A stretch of DNA of 64,000 nucleotides from CALVUJ01 sp045128835 (GTDB lineage: Bacteria > Bacillota_I > Bacilli_A > RFN20 > DUOF01). The notes beneath the pieces were generated by a model. That model had not been told where the DNA came from. It did no database searches and saw nothing but the letters and a program-made list of their open reading frames with translations. Positions 32,327-39,481 of this stretch are shown here, in pieces. The DNA is taken from NCBI GenBank assembly GCA_045128835.1, contig JBGVRX010000026.1, positions 1 through 64,000 on the forward strand. Reading direction: 5' to 3'. Position numbers and translations under genes: made by a program. Each line of letters begins with the position of its first letter. The first letter of the stretch is position 1.

Positions 32327-32644
32327 ATGAAAGTAATTCCCTATTCACCTGTTAAATGCTTCTATAGAAAGTTTGTTAAATTAGTAGATAATCAATTAGT
32401 GGCTAGCAGGCGAATTAATCTTGGCTTTGTTGAGGTTGTTTATTGGAATGGCTTTTATGAGGTGTTTTTAAGATACGAAAAAAAGAGATATGGTTATTTT
32501 TTAAAAACTTATTCTAAATTAAATCAAGCTATTAATTTTTTAGAAAATATAGAAATCGTTGATATAAAAAAATTATTACCTAGTGAAATAACTGATAACA
32601 CACCGCAAAAAACGTCTAAATTTCCTTTTTGGTGGAAACAATAG
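32327..32644 (+). CDS. Hypothetical 105-aa basic protein
   Basis: A small basic protein (10 Lys and several Arg, with many aromatics) with a predicted compact beta-sheet core (FVEVVYWNGFYEVFLRYEKKRYGYFL) and a helical C-terminal part ending in FPFWWKQ. No family recognised. GGAGG lies 8 bp before the ATG. It sits just inside the dif-like site, between repeats A and B, so it may belong to the integrated element or be a host gene cut off from its neighbours. A strong terminator lies 117 bp downstream. Confidence 0.6.
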   Translation: MKVIPYSPVKCFYRKFVKLVDNQLVASRRINLGFVEVVYWNGFYEVFLRYEKKRYGYFLKTYSKLNQAINFLENIEIVDIKKLLPSEITDNTPQKTSKFPFWWKQ

Positions 32645-32663
32645 CGATTCCCTTTTAAAATTC

Positions 32664-32682
32664 GAAATTTAAAGAATTTGGG
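32664..32682 (+). repeat. Direct repeat B, left copy
   Basis: GAAATTTAAAGAATTTGGG, identical to 34784-34802 in the same orientation. Confidence 0.75.
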
Positions 32683-32760
32683 CCATTTTATTGCCATTTG
32701 CTGCTTGTTTTGATATTTTTATTTTGTCATTTTATACCTTAAATGATGGATTTTATTTTT

Positions 32761-32801
32761 AAGAGTAATGTTTTTTTGAAATTTTTCATTACTCTTTTTT
32801 G
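32761..32801 (+). terminator. Rho-independent terminator
   Basis: AAGAGTAATG (32761-32770) pairs with CATTACTCTT (32787-32796), then Ts. It probably ends the transcript of the 105-aa gene. Confidence 0.85.
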
Positions 32802-32829
32802 TTGATTTTTATTTTATTGCTTGTATAAT
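32802..32829 (+). promoter_or_regulatory. SigA-type promoter of a structured RNA
   Basis: TTGATT (32802-32807), 16-bp spacer, TATAAT (32824-32829), immediately after a terminator and followed by about 270 bp without an open frame. Confidence 0.65.
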
Positions 32830-32835
32830 TGTTTG

Positions 32836-33108
32836 TGAAATTGATGCTAACTTTACATGTTTAAAGCACTAGGAATTTATTCCCTTGAAACGAAAGGTTC
32901 GAACATCGGTTTCAAAAAAATAGATCGTGGTGGCTAATGACTACCGCTTGAAGACTATTTTTGTTTAGTTAGTGAGCGACCTTATAGGTATAAAGCTTTG
33001 CTTTCCACTAACTTATAAAAGAGTGATTGGCTCGGTATTGGCCTTGTGTCTTTGTCCTCGTAGCCTCCAAGGAATGAAGCATTAATTTGCTCTTGGCACT
33101 CTTTTTTT
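32836..33108 (+). ncRNA. Structured non-coding RNA of unknown family
   Basis: A region of about 270 nt, visibly richer in GC than its surroundings and with no reading frame, lies between a good promoter and a strong terminator. Inverted repeats: GGAAT/ATTCC (32871-32882); TTGAAAC/GTTTCAA around 32884-32916; AAATAG/CTATTT enclosing GGTGG/CTACC (about 32918-32970); AGTTAGTG/CACTAACT (about 32978-33014); and AAAAGAGTG (33017-33025) with CACTCTTTT (33097-33105), which closes a branched terminal domain before the T run. It is not RNase P RNA, SRP RNA or tmRNA by any motif I can see. The terminator could also serve the convergent gene at 33132. Confidence 0.6.
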
Positions 33109-33131
33109 TATTAAAAAAGTAGGGTTGCTCC

Positions 33132-33794
33132 CTACTCTGTAAAATCATAATATAATTGTGTGGTTAATCTTGGTAAATAGTCTTTTATTCCTTTTTCAAT
33201 ATAATTTAATTTGTTTTCAATTAATGTGTTTTTTGACTTTCCTAGTATGTAAGAAACACATTTTTTTAATTCCTTATCACCTATTTTATCAGTATATTTT
33301 TCAAACAATTCATTATATTCATTTAAATTTAATTCATATGCACTTATAAAATTAATATCTATTAAATATTGGGTTATATCATTATTTATCAATTTATCAA
33401 TATATCTATTTATCGATTTATCTTTTGTAATATTCTTTGTAATATTATTGGGTTGCGTTTTTGCTACCCTTAAAGTTGTATTTTTGCAACCAGGGGTTTC
33501 ATTTTTGCAACCACTATTATCGATTATACTTAAGCATCTTTGATATTCTGTATGATCTGTTTTTATTTTTTTGATAAACCCATTTTTTATTAGACTATTT
33601 ATCCACCTAATTATTGTTGTTTTATTTACTTGGTATAATTCTTCAAAATAATTATTTTTAGCCCAACAATAGCCTTTTTCGTTGCTTAAAGCAGTTATTT
33701 CTCCATAAAGTAATTTTGCTCCCATAGGTAAATTTTTACAATATCTAACATTTGCAGGAATTACGGCATAGTAATTTAATTTATTTCTTTCCAT
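33132..33794 (-). CDS. Replication-initiator-like HTH protein
   Basis: The 220-residue protein begins with YYAVIPANVRYCKNLPMGAKLLYGEITALS, then a winged helix (YCWAKNNYFEELYQVNKTTIIRWINSLIKNGFI). This N-terminal module is typical of plasmid, phage and ICE replication or helix-turn-helix (HTH_36-type) proteins. A polar Asn/Thr-rich linker and a helical C-terminal domain of about 90 residues (ISAYELNLNEYNELFEKYTDK...) follow, as in DnaD-like or helicase-loading partners. It probably starts replication of, or regulates, the mobile element. The ATG at 33794 overlaps the end of the upstream 65-aa gene by 19 bp. Confidence 0.7.
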   Translation of the reverse strand: MERNKLNYYAVIPANVRYCKNLPMGAKLLYGEITALSNEKGYCWAKNNYFEELYQVNKTTIIRWINSLIKNGFIKKIKTDHTEYQRCLSIIDNSGCKNETPGCKNTTLRVAKTQPNNITKNITKDKSINRYIDKLINNDITQYLIDINFISAYELNLNEYNELFEKYTDKIGDKELKKCVSYILGKSKNTLIENKLNYIEKGIKDYLPRLTTQLYYDFTE

Positions 33795-33973
33795 AACTTA
33801 TTTAATTTATCAATATTCATGGATAAGTTGTCACTTAACAGCATTAAGGCTTGATGCCTTTCTTCTGGGCAATTATCTTTACAATAGTAAATAGCTTCTG
33901 CTATTATGTTTATTGATGAGTTGATTTTTTCTAAACTATAGATTATTTGTTCTAAATTTTCATTAACATTCAT
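33776..33973 (-). CDS. Hypothetical 65-aa helical protein
   Basis: A short, all-helical protein (ENLEQIIYSLEKINSSINII and a second helix with RHQALMLLSDNLSMNIDKL) with two cysteines between the helices (YYCKDNC). No family recognised. The start at 33973 has GAGGAG about 9 bp upstream; a longer reading to 34030 lacks a binding site. It overlaps the replication-initiator-like gene and is probably co-translated with it. Confidence 0.55.
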   Translation of the reverse strand: MNVNENLEQIIYSLEKINSSINIIAEAIYYCKDNCPEERHQALMLLSDNLSMNIDKLNKLWKEIN

Positions 33974-34094
33974 TTTTGTTTGCTCCTCTTTTCTTTTGAT
34001 TGTTGAGGTGCTATAATTATTATGCACCACATTTTAATAGATTTGTTGTGTGGGAATGAGTAAGTTTGCTTGGTAGGTGGCTTACTCTTTTCTT

Positions 34095-34301
34095 TTATTC
34101 TCCTAACATGTTTATTATTGCTTGCCTTACTGCTTCGCTTGCCGTAATTCCTTTATTTTGGCTATATTTTAGCAATTTTATATACATGTCTTTATTAATT
34201 CGTACTTTTAAATTAATATCTTTAGGATTAGAATTTTCTCTATTTCTTTTTTGCTTTTTAATTTCCAATTTTAAACGCTCCTTTCTTGTTATGTGTTCCA
34301 T
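34095..34301 (-). CDS. Ribbon-helix-helix DNA-binding protein
   Basis: The 68-residue protein has a very basic N-terminus and a ribbon-helix-helix fold: the beta strand DINLKVRINKDMYIKLLKYS, then helix turn and SEAVRQAIINML. It resembles CopG/MobC-type regulators that bind plasmid control sites or oriT. The longest reading starts at ATG 34301 without a clear binding site; a TTG at 34268 has AAGGAG 8 bp upstream and may be the true start. It lies beside the oriT-like hairpin at 34498, which suits a MobC-like or plasmid-control role. Confidence 0.65.
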   Translation of the reverse strand: MEHITRKERLKLEIKKQKRNRENSNPKDINLKVRINKDMYIKLLKYSQNKGITASEAVRQAIINMLGE

Positions 34302-34497
34302 AACATTGTATTAAAAAGTTGCTTTTTTATATGTCCCACATTTACAAATATAAATGTTTAGACTTATTTTGTCAAACTTTTTTGTTAATTTAATTGAAAT
34401 TTTATATTTATTTTGATATTTTATTGTCAAAGAAAGGTTGCTTTTTATATGATTTATAAATTCTTAGATGTTTATAAATTATCTTAAAAAATTAACG

Positions 34498-34520
34498 CCC
34501 CCCTACGCTAAGTAGGGGGG
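34498..34520. other. GC-rich hairpin resembling an oriT/nick region
   Basis: CCCCCCTAC, loop GCTAA, GTAGGGGGG: a perfect 9-bp stem of almost pure G/C in very AT-rich DNA. Hairpins of this form are typical of origins of transfer or double-strand origins recognised by rolling-circle-type (Rep_trans/NicK-like) relaxases. The family comparison is from memory. The remaining intergenic sequence 34302-34841 is AT-rich and holds no gene. Confidence 0.55.
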
Positions 34521-34593
34521 TAAGTGCCGAAGATTTTGTATCTTTTAATGGAATCAATTGTTTATTCGACTGGTTTACGTTTATTAATTATTT

Positions 34594-34613
34594 GTCAGAT
34601 ATCTGACTTTTTT
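34594..34613 (+). terminator. Palindrome with T run
   Basis: GTCAGATATCTGAC (34594-34607) is followed by six Ts. It could end a short + strand transcript crossing the oriT-like hairpin, or be a protein-binding palindrome. Confidence 0.35.
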
Positions 34614-34681
34614 AATTGATTTATTGCGTGCGTGCAAACGTATGCTTAAATAAGTGCATTGTTGCTATTTCAAAAGATCAC

Positions 34682-34695
34682 ATTATGCGAAGTTA
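34682..34695 (+). repeat. Direct repeat A, right copy
   Basis: ATTATGCGAAGTTA, identical to 32276-32289. The sequence to its left (TATTTCAAAAG, ATCACA) does not match the left dif arm or centre, so this is a hybrid or attachment-like copy. Confidence 0.8.
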
Positions 34696-34783
34696 TGAAA
34701 GAAAATAAGTTTTCTTTAAATTCTTTAATTACAGGACTTATTTGTTAAACGCATATAAAATTACTCTTCTGATGTTTTTGCTT

Positions 34784-34802
34784 GAAATTTAAAGAATTTG
34801 GG
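34784..34802 (+). repeat. Direct repeat B, right copy
   Basis: GAAATTTAAAGAATTTGGG, identical to 32664-32682. Confidence 0.75.
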
Positions 34803-34810
34803 GCTATATA

Positions 34811-34843
34811 TAACAAAAAAGAAGAGTTGTTCCCTTCTCTTCT
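34811..34843 (-). terminator. Rho-independent terminator (- strand)
   Basis: On the - strand AGAAGAG (34843-34837) pairs with CTCTTCT (34826-34820), followed by Ts. It overlaps the stop codon of the Dps-like gene. Confidence 0.75.
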
Positions 34844-35330
34844 ATAATTCATAGTTAGTTAATACTATATTTATATCAAATAACAGATTAGAAAGTATAT
34901 TTATTGTTTGATAATCTTTTTCTTTCTCTGAGATTGATATAGATTCATTTATTAATGATTTTAATGTGTTAAACTCTTTTGTAATATTATTTATAATCAT
35001 AGATGGCTTGTAGTCTATTGATGCTAGTGTTTTTATTAGAGATATGTTTTCGATGTCTCCTAGCTGATAGATTGGAAAGCCTTTTTTTATTTTTATTAGT
35101 TCTTGTAAAGAATCATCATATTTATGCAAAGTATCAATCATTTTATTAAGATGTTCTTTAATTAGATAACTATATTCCCCTTTTACATTAATTTTATAGT
35201 TTTTTAGGTTGTATAGTTCACTATTTAAAGTTGATGACAACTTATTTAGCGATGATACTGTATCGATTTGTCTATACAAATGATTTCTATTATCATTTAG
35301 TCCCTCATAAAAATTATCGTAGTAGTTCAT
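34842..35330 (-). CDS. Diverged Dps/ferritin-like protein
   Basis: The 162-residue all-helical protein aligns by eye with Dps mini-ferritins: LNSELYNLKNYKINVKG (Dps: LNxLxxxLxxxxHxxHWxVKG), then D73-x3-E77 in YDDSLQELI at the same distance from VKG as the Dps ferroxidase D-x3-E, followed by KGFPIYQLGDI like the Dps GgxPxxxLxxy stretch. The two ferroxidase histidines are replaced by lysines (K46, K58), so iron oxidation is doubtful; DNA binding or a new role is possible. GGAGG lies before the ATG. It is downstream of an AbiEi-like gene, 47 bp apart, in the position where AbiEii would be expected. Confidence 0.5.
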   Translation of the reverse strand: MNYYDNFYEGLNDNRNHLYRQIDTVSSLNKLSSTLNSELYNLKNYKINVKGEYSYLIKEHLNKMIDTLHKYDDSLQELIKIKKGFPIYQLGDIENISLIKTLASIDYKPSMIINNITKEFNTLKSLINESISISEKEKDYQTINILSNLLFDINIVLTNYEL

Positions 35331-35377
35331 CTGTCTCCTCCCCTACTTATTAATATGAAAATAAGGGACAAATGTTA

Positions 35378-35965
35378 CTAGGCTTTTAGTATAGCTAAGT
35401 AATAATGAACTAATTCATTAATTTTAAGTTTAGTAGAGTATTCTAATAGTTTTTTATAATTTAGATGATCAATTGAGAAATAATAGTTAATGAATTTATA
35501 GTACTCTAATTCATCAAATCTATTTCTATCTCTAATAATGTCACAAACGCATCTTTCGATATCATATACTTTTAATTTGTGGCCTTTATATTCGCATTCT
35601 ATAACTCCATTAGTGAAGTTGCTTTTACTGTCATAAAACACTTTAAAATTGCCATATTTTTTAGCATTATAGCTTTGAGGCACACTTATTTGTATTTGTT
35701 TATCAATGTTTTTGTAAAATCCTTGTATTTCTAAAGAAGTGAAATGAGAAAAAATAATCTTTTTACTTTGAGATTGTAAAGTGTAATAAGGATCTGCTTT
35801 TTGATTAACTGTAGAGTATACTCCCCTGTCGACTCGGAATAGTTTTTTATCTTTTACAAGTTTAGTTAGATAAATTCTAGGAATGTTGTTGTCACACACT
35901 TCTTTAGTAGTCACTACTCCCCTATTCTTTTCTGCTAGTTTTAAGATTTGGTTTTCTTGAATCAT
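35378..35965 (-). CDS. AbiEi-like antitoxin/transcription regulator
   Basis: The 195-residue protein has the AbiEi plan: an N-terminal winged helix (ILKLAEKNRGVVTTKEVCDNNIPRIYLTKLVKDKKLFRVDRGVYS, whose RVDRGVYS is diagnostic), then a conserved middle with HFTSLEIQGF, and KVYDIERCVCDIIRDRNRFD. AbiEi proteins repress type IV toxin-antitoxin abortive-infection operons. The usual partner, an AbiEii nucleotidyltransferase, is absent; the next gene encodes a Dps-like protein. So this is an orphan antitoxin or a regulator reused for another partner. It lies just outside the integrated element and is flanked by spacer DNA rather than by the rsfS operon. Confidence 0.75.
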   Translation of the reverse strand: MIQENQILKLAEKNRGVVTTKEVCDNNIPRIYLTKLVKDKKLFRVDRGVYSTVNQKADPYYTLQSQSKKIIFSHFTSLEIQGFYKNIDKQIQISVPQSYNAKKYGNFKVFYDSKSNFTNGVIECEYKGHKLKVYDIERCVCDIIRDRNRFDELEYYKFINYYFSIDHLNYKKLLEYSTKLKINELVHYYLAILKA

Positions 35966-36030
35966 TTTATCACTTTCCTTATTTTCTTTAATTATAATAT
36001 TAAAAAGAAAGAATGTAAATTAAAAGGAAA

Positions 36031-36056
36031 TAAAAAAACTGCTTGTTAAGCAGTCC
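36031..36056 (-). terminator. Rho-independent terminator of the yqeG-rsfS operon
   Basis: On the - strand ACTGCTT (36054-36048) pairs with AAGCAGT (36044-36038), followed by seven Ts. Confidence 0.9.
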
Positions 36057-36392
36057 TTATTTTAAATATTCAGAAATGTCTACTTGAGGGAATGGAGACC
36101 ATAATTTTTCTAAATTATAGTTTTCTCTTTCTTCTTTAGCAAAGATATGGATTACTACTTCTCTAGCATCTACGACAATCCATTTAGAACCTTTACCATC
36201 AATCTTTTTGATATCATATTCATTTTTAGATAATTCTTCATCGATTGAATTAGCAATTGTAATCATTTGTCTTTCATTAGATGCACTACAAACTACAAAA
36301 TAATCACATATTGGACTTGATTTAGAAACATCAATTGCAATGATATCTTCTCCTTTTTTATCACTTATAGCTTTAATAATTAATTCTAACAC
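36057..36392 (-). CDS. rsfS: Ribosomal silencing factor RsfS
   Basis: RsfS binds uL14 and keeps the ribosomal subunits apart in poor growth conditions. The 111-residue protein has the family signature: ICDYFVVCSASNERQMITIAN, GKGSKWIVVDAREVVIHIF and the final EERENYNLEKLW. The start is GTG at 36392 with GGAGAG 7 bp upstream, inside the end of nadD-yqeK. It is the last gene of the yqeG-yqeH-yhbY-nadD-yqeK-rsfS operon. Confidence 0.95.
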   Translation of the reverse strand: MLELIIKAISDKKGEDIIAIDVSKSSPICDYFVVCSASNERQMITIANSIDEELSKNEYDIKKIDGKGSKWIVVDAREVVIHIFAKEERENYNLEKLWSPFPQVDISEYLK

Positions 36393-37470
36393 CGTTAATC
36401 TCTCCTTTTAAATAATATTCAATGGCTTGTTTAGTTGATTTGCTCATTGTCTTTAATTCGTCTTTTTTGATTGAATAGTTTACTTTATCCTTTAATACTT
36501 CAATAAATCCATTATTCAAGTCTTTAATACACTCATTAATGAATGGAGTCGTATCATACGGTCTTAATGGATCTAGTTTATCACTTACATACACTAATTT
36601 GGCTAATTTAGACATATTTTCTTCTGCAGTAGTGTGATACTTAATAGCTTCTAATATTTCTTCATCTGTAATATAAAAGTTCTTTTTAGCTAAATATTCT
36701 CCTATATATTGATGGAAGATGTAATTTAGTTCATTAATTCTATCAGGATAGTGCTTTTCTATCATTTTAGTAAGTTGTATATTAGTATATTCTCTTGCCA
36801 CATCATGAAGCATAGTCGCCGCAATAACTTTATTTTTATCTAATCCAGTCTTGTTTGATTTATAAATCTTAAGAGCTAAATCTCTAACAGATTTTACATG
36901 TTTCATTCTTTTAGGAGTTAAATATTTCTTTACTTGTTGCTCTAAATACACATTGTTTTCAATGATATATTTTTTTACTTCAGGATGTATATTTGCATAG
37001 TGTCCTTCTTTTATATAACTGCTTGAAATGTTATAGGTTTTGTTGTTTAGATAGATATAGTCTTTATTAGTACTAGTTTCATTACATCTAGACGCTATAA
37101 TAAACTTAAATTTATTTTTTATTACATCAAATCTATACCATTTTGTTAGGTTATTTATTTGATCTTGCCCTACTAGAATATAATATTCGTTATCATCATT
37201 ACAGAAATCTAATAGCTTATCATATGTATCATCTAAATTTTTATAATCAAATTTAATATCTAAGATATCAAACTTCTTTTTACCTTTAATAGCAAGTTCA
37301 ACCATTTTCTTTCTTTTAAAAAAAGGCGCTAAATTCTTTGAATTTGAGTTCTTATTAAGTCCAAAGTATAATTTATCACCTTTTATAAGTTTTAAGGCTT
37401 CTGAAGCTATTTTGGTGTGCCCATTATGAATTGGATCAAAACTGCCATAAAACAATATTATCTTTTTCAT
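36373..37470 (-). CDS. NadD-like nucleotidyltransferase fused to YqeK HD domain
   Basis: The 365-residue protein joins two enzymes separate in most Bacilli. Residues 1-180 are a cytidylyltransferase-like NadD domain with FYGSFDPIHNGHT and LVGQDQINNLTKWYR; it should make nicotinate adenine dinucleotide from NaMN and ATP. Residues 185-365 are a YqeK HD-domain phosphohydrolase (KHVKSVRDLA, MLHDVARE, YHTTAEE), a family that cleaves diadenosine tetraphosphate. This fusion is known in Mollicutes. A second stand-alone NadD is at 40662, so one of the two may have shifted in function. Overlaps with both neighbours show a tight operon. Confidence 0.88.
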   Translation of the reverse strand: MKKIILFYGSFDPIHNGHTKIASEALKLIKGDKLYFGLNKNSNSKNLAPFFKRKKMVELAIKGKKKFDILDIKFDYKNLDDTYDKLLDFCNDDNEYYILVGQDQINNLTKWYRFDVIKNKFKFIIASRCNETSTNKDYIYLNNKTYNISSSYIKEGHYANIHPEVKKYIIENNVYLEQQVKKYLTPKRMKHVKSVRDLALKIYKSNKTGLDKNKVIAATMLHDVAREYTNIQLTKMIEKHYPDRINELNYIFHQYIGEYLAKKNFYITDEEILEAIKYHTTAEENMSKLAKLVYVSDKLDPLRPYDTTPFINECIKDLNNGFIEVLKDKVNYSIKKDELKTMSKSTKQAIEYYLKGEINGVRINY

Positions 37471-37754
37471 TATAATTGGATTATTTGTTTTTTAGATTTT
37501 CTATAAAAAACAACGTTCCTTCCTATTATTTGAATAAGATCACTATTAGTTCTACTAGAAATATCTAAAGCAATTTCTTTAATATTAGAAGTACAATTCT
37601 TTAAAACACTTATTTTAATCAATTCATGAGCCTCTAATGCATCATTTAATCCTTTTATAAGATTATCACTTAATCCTTCTTTCCCTACTTGGAAAATAGG
37701 TCTTAATTCCATTGCTAATGAACGCAATTTAACTTTTTGTTTTGTAGTTAACAT
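37470..37754 (-). CDS. yhbY: YhbY family RNA-binding protein
   Basis: A 94-residue CRS1/YhbY (CRM) domain protein that binds pre-50S ribosomal RNA. It has LTTKQKVKLRSLAMELRPIF with QVGKEGL (GxxG loop as GKEG), LIKISVLKN and the final IQIIGRNVVFYRKS, all typical. Its ATG overlaps the yqeH stop codon by one base and its own stop overlaps the next ATG. Confidence 0.94.
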   Translation of the reverse strand: MLTTKQKVKLRSLAMELRPIFQVGKEGLSDNLIKGLNDALEAHELIKISVLKNCTSNIKEIALDISSRTNSDLIQIIGRNVVFYRKSKKQIIQL

Positions 37755-38869
37755 TAAATTAAAGCCTCCCTCACGTATACATTACAGTTTTTAGGTACAT
37801 AGACTTCAATCTTTTGATTAGTATATTCAAAACTAACCCATCCATATCCAGAAATAACTACATCTACTTTACCTGGTTTTTCTATTACAATTTCTTTACG
37901 AATTAAGTTATCTATTGAAGTAATTCTATTTGAATTAGGTTGAATAGATTTAGAACCTACGATACTGTTGAATGAAGCATCTTTCTTTTCTAATTTAGTT
38001 CTATGTACTTTAACAAAAGTAGAGAAATAACAAGTGAATCCAGTTTCATTACCTTCTACAAAATCAAATGTAGCAAGTCCACCAATAAATAAAGATTGGC
38101 TTGATTTTAATTGATATGTTAAAGGTTTGATTTCTTTTCTTGGAAGTAAATATTTTAGAATTCTTGGCTCTACTGCATAAAGCATAGAATCTTTTTGAAT
38201 AATACCAGGAGTATCATAAATATAAGATTTTCTATCTAAAGGAATTCTTATTACATTTAAAGTAGTACCAGGGAAAGAACTTGTAGTAATAAACTTATCT
38301 GTTTCGTTACTATAATTCTTTAACAAAGAGTTAATGAACGTAGATTTACCTACATTTGCATTACCAATAATATAAACGTCTTTACCCTCTCTTAAACTAT
38401 CAATCTTATCCATAATTAAATCTGTATTATAGTTAGTTTGACCACTACACATAATAACATCAATTACATTATTAATATTGATATTTGCTAGTTTAGATTT
38501 AATCCATTCAAGTAATTTTTCATCTTTAACTGCTGAAGGAATTAAATCCCTCTTATTAGCTAAAACTAAAATCTTGTTATTACCCAAATATTTATTTAAA
38601 TCTTTAATTAAACTAGATTCAAAGTTAAAGACATCTAAAACGTAAACTAATAAAGCATCTTCTTTACCAATGTTTCTTAAAATAGTTATGTAGTCCTCTT
38701 CTACTAATTGAATTTCACTATTAGTGTTGTAATGTTGCAGTTTAAAACATCTTTGACACAAGATATTTTCCTTTGTTTCTAAAATTTTGTCAGGAACATA
38801 TCCAGGTTTTGTTTCATCCTCACATTGCAAAATTTGTCCGCATCCATAACAGTATAACTTTTCTTCCAT
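37754..38869 (-). CDS. yqeH: Circularly permuted GTPase YqeH
   Basis: YqeH is needed for 30S subunit assembly. The 371-residue protein starts with a treble-clef zinc finger (CYGCGQI ... CQRCFKL) and has permuted G motifs: G4 LANKRDLIPS, G5 CSGQ, then G1 GNANVGKSTF and G3 DTPGI, followed by the C-terminal beta-rich domain. GGGGGAA precedes the ATG. It is followed directly by yhbY; the aroE gene that separates them in B. subtilis is missing. Confidence 0.96.
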   Translation of the reverse strand: MEEKLYCYGCGQILQCEDETKPGYVPDKILETKENILCQRCFKLQHYNTNSEIQLVEEDYITILRNIGKEDALLVYVLDVFNFESSLIKDLNKYLGNNKILVLANKRDLIPSAVKDEKLLEWIKSKLANININNVIDVIMCSGQTNYNTDLIMDKIDSLREGKDVYIIGNANVGKSTFINSLLKNYSNETDKFITTSSFPGTTLNVIRIPLDRKSYIYDTPGIIQKDSMLYAVEPRILKYLLPRKEIKPLTYQLKSSQSLFIGGLATFDFVEGNETGFTCYFSTFVKVHRTKLEKKDASFNSIVGSKSIQPNSNRITSIDNLIRKEIVIEKPGKVDVVISGYGWVSFEYTNQKIEVYVPKNCNVYVREALI

Positions 38870-38871
38870 AA

Positions 38872-39393
38872 CTATTCCCCCTTCATTATGCTAACAAGTT
38901 TACCTTGCTTTTTATATTTATTTCTAATAACACGATCTATTCTTCTATTAAAGAAAGTGAAAATAGATTCTTTCTTTTGTAAAGGATCTACTAATATAGA
39001 TATGCATCCAGCCTTATTTGCACACCACATATCAGTTAAAAGTTGATCACCTACAAAAGCACATTCATTTATATTAAGAGAATTATTTTTCAAGAATTTC
39101 AATAATTTTTTACTGCCAGGTTTACCAGTTGATGATAAGAATCTTAAATCACATGGAGAACAGAATTTTGTTAACCTAGTGTTATTGTTGTTAGAAACTA
39201 CTATCAACTCAACATTATTAGTTTTAAGAGTATCAATAAATGCTTTTACCTTTTCAGTTGGTTCAGCAACATCATATCCAACTATTGTATTATCTAAATC
39301 AGATAGCAAGTATTTAACATTTAATGACTTAAGTTTCTCTAAATCAATATCATATATACTTTTTGAATACCACTTTGGTAAAATCTTTGGCAT
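38872..39393 (-). CDS. yqeG: YqeG family HAD phosphatase
   Basis: A 173-residue haloacid-dehalogenase-type phosphatase (subfamily IIIA). Motif I is LLSDLDNTIVG, motif II VVSNN, and motif III/IV FVGDQLLTDMWCANKAG. Substrate is not firmly known; related proteins act on phosphatidylglycerophosphate. I start it at ATG 39393 (MPKILPKWYSKSIYDID), 7 bp after GGGTGAT; the GTG at 39405 lies inside that site. It heads the operon running to rsfS, 2 bp before yqeH. Confidence 0.92.
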   Translation of the reverse strand: MPKILPKWYSKSIYDIDLEKLKSLNVKYLLSDLDNTIVGYDVAEPTEKVKAFIDTLKTNNVELIVVSNNNNTRLTKFCSPCDLRFLSSTGKPGSKKLLKFLKNNSLNINECAFVGDQLLTDMWCANKAGCISILVDPLQKKESIFTFFNRRIDRVIRNKYKKQGKLVSIMKGE

Positions 39394-39481
39394 ATAAAAA
39401 ATCACCCAAATTTATTGTACTTCAAAATAGTAGAATTTAAAAGAGTTTAAGAGCATTAAATTTAATATATAGGAGGTTTAT

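Larger units (their letters stand above)
32276..34695. mobile_element. Putative Xer-exploiting integrated element
   Basis: The 2.4 kb between two copies of ATTATGCGAAGTTA contains a small unknown gene, a structured RNA, a replication-initiator-like gene, two further small genes and an oriT-like hairpin. There is no integrase, transposase or relaxase. The left repeat is part of the dif-like site, so integration by host XerCD is the simplest model (like IMEX elements). A second 19-bp repeat pair (32664 and 34784) offers an alternative boundary. The gene content is visible; the mechanism is inferred. Confidence 0.55.

Noticed and set aside
32894..32907. GGTTCGAAC resembling a tRNA T-loop in the structured RNA
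   Set aside because: The flanks cannot form a 5-bp T stem, and no acceptor, D or anticodon arm lies around it; no tRNA gene seen.
34058..34087. Inverted repeat GAGTAAG/CTTACTC beside the RHH gene
   Set aside because: It has Ts only on the + strand, where there is no gene, and a long loop; possibly an operator, but not supportable as a terminator.
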